Shown here piece by piece: positions 5,777-6,243 of a stretch of DNA of 6,243 nt. Under the pieces are notes generated by a model, which searched no databases, was not told where the DNA came from, and worked only from the letters and a program-made list of their open reading frames with translations. A program made the translations under genes and the position numbers. The first letter of the stretch is position 1, and every line of letters starts with the position of its first letter. The stretch spans positions 1 to 6,243 of the forward strand of contig JAOUET010000114.1 in NCBI GenBank assembly GCA_029858605.1, in the 5' to 3' direction. Source of the stretch: Coriobacteriia bacterium (GTDB taxonomy: Bacteria > Actinomycetota > Coriobacteriia > Anaerosomatales > JAENZW01).

Positions 5777-6243
5777 GATTCGGCCATGTGCACTACTCGC
5801 TGCGGGAAGGGGATCTCGATCCCTTCGGCGGCGAAACGTGCGTGCAGAGCCTTCAGGAGCGCGTCGCGCACCACGTAGCGATCCGGATAGGAAGCCGCCC
5901 GCACGACTACGACCATCTCGATTCCCGAGTCAGCGAAATCGCGGAAACGGACCACCGGCTCGAAGTCGGCGACCGCGCCCTCCGCCGTGCGTATCACGTC
6001 TTCGGCAACGGAGCGGGCAACGCGCTCCACGTGCACCAGATCGCCCCCGTACGCGACAGATACCGGCAGAATCACGTGATGCTCTTCGCTCGTCGTCGAG
6101 AAGTTGGTGATGACGGACTTGCCAAGCGTCGCGTTCGGGACGATGACCACGTCGTTTGAGACGGTCTCTATCGTGGTGTTGCGCCAGGTGACGTCTCGGA
6201 CGCGACCTTCCTGACCCGACTCGAGCCGAACGAATTCGCCGGG
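5761..6243 (-). CDS. MscS-family mechanosensitive channel, C-terminal part (cut by right edge)
   Basis: Read on the minus strand, an open frame enters at 6243 and ends at a TAG at 5763-5761, giving 160 residues. MscS channels open under membrane tension and release solutes during osmotic downshock. The visible part starts in the cytosolic beta domain: PGEFVRLESGQEGRVRDVTW, RNTTIETVSNDVVIVPNATL and ITNFS match the MscS pattern of G.V..i..r.T.lrt.dg..viiPN..l...i.NfS. The alpha/beta domain follows (VILPVSVAYGGDLVHVERV, then FRDFADSGIEMVVVVRA), ending with GIEIPFPQRVVHM, the family's typical G(I)..P(F/Y)PQ end. The membrane helices lie beyond the window. A GTG at 6150 is internal to the conserved beta domain and is not the start. 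The gene faces pabB with only 4 bases between stops, so it is a separate unit unrelated to purine or folate synthesis. Confidence 0.92.
   Translation of the reverse strand, partial: PGEFVRLESGQEGRVRDVTWRNTTIETVSNDVVIVPNATLGKSVITNFSTTSEEHHVILPVSVAYGGDLVHVERVARSVAEDVIRTAEGAVADFEPVVRFRDFADSGIEMVVVVRAASYPDRYVVRDALLKALHARFAAEGIEIPFPQRVVHMAESPAEG

Noticed and set aside
6148..6150. GTG on the minus strand as the start of the channel gene
   Set aside because: The same frame stays open to the window edge and encodes conserved MscS beta-domain residues before it, including PGEFVRLESG and VRDVTWRNTT.
5788..6159. A + strand open frame opposite the channel gene
   Set aside because: The minus-strand frame carries the MscS motifs; the + frame has none and begins inside the convergent gene.
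1..6243. A novel defence, mobile or biosynthetic system
   Set aside because: Every complete gene is a recognisable purine or p-aminobenzoate enzyme, the right-edge gene is an ordinary channel, and no repeats, integrase, transposase, toxin-like or CRISPR structures are seen. Only the left-edge fragment is unassigned.

Overview
This is a GC-rich bacterial window made up almost entirely of housekeeping metabolism. Five complete genes lie on the + strand, with a cut-off gene at each end. Gene order, the promoter-like TAnAAT/TACACT hexamers, the ATG/GTG starts and strong purine-rich Shine-Dalgarno sites fit a high-GC lineage. An actinobacterial one (for example a Coriobacteriia-like group) is my best guess, but it rests on general appearance and is not demonstrated.

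Layout. Bases 2-244 encode the last 80 residues of an unrecognised protein. A 108-base gap (245-352) follows, holding a candidate extended -10 promoter framed by a GC-rich inverted repeat. Next come purM (353-1417), purN (1404-2030, overlapping purM by 14 bases) and purH (2103-3665). The 72-base purN-purH spacer holds a small GNRA-loop hairpin and a possible internal promoter. After purH come a pabC-like class IV PLP enzyme (3708-4391) and pabB (4491-5756). The 99-base spacer before pabB holds a -10-like hexamer followed immediately by a clean inverted repeat. On the minus strand, the C-terminal part of an MscS-type mechanosensitive channel runs from the right edge to 5761 and ends tail-to-tail with pabB, leaving only 4 bases between the stops.

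How the genes work together. PurM, PurN and PurH are de novo purine enzymes: PurM closes the imidazole ring, while PurN and the C-terminal half of PurH consume 10-formyl-tetrahydrofolate. PabB and PabC convert chorismate to p-aminobenzoate, the aromatic precursor of folate. The cluster therefore places folate precursor supply next to the folate-consuming purine steps. No PabA/TrpG glutaminase subunit and no PurF are visible here.

I found no sign of a novel defence, mobile or secondary-metabolite system, and no CRISPR array, tRNA, rRNA or insertion sequence. The points most worth a second look are the inverted repeats placed on the candidate purM and pabB promoters and the altered cofactor-pocket motif of the PabC-like protein.
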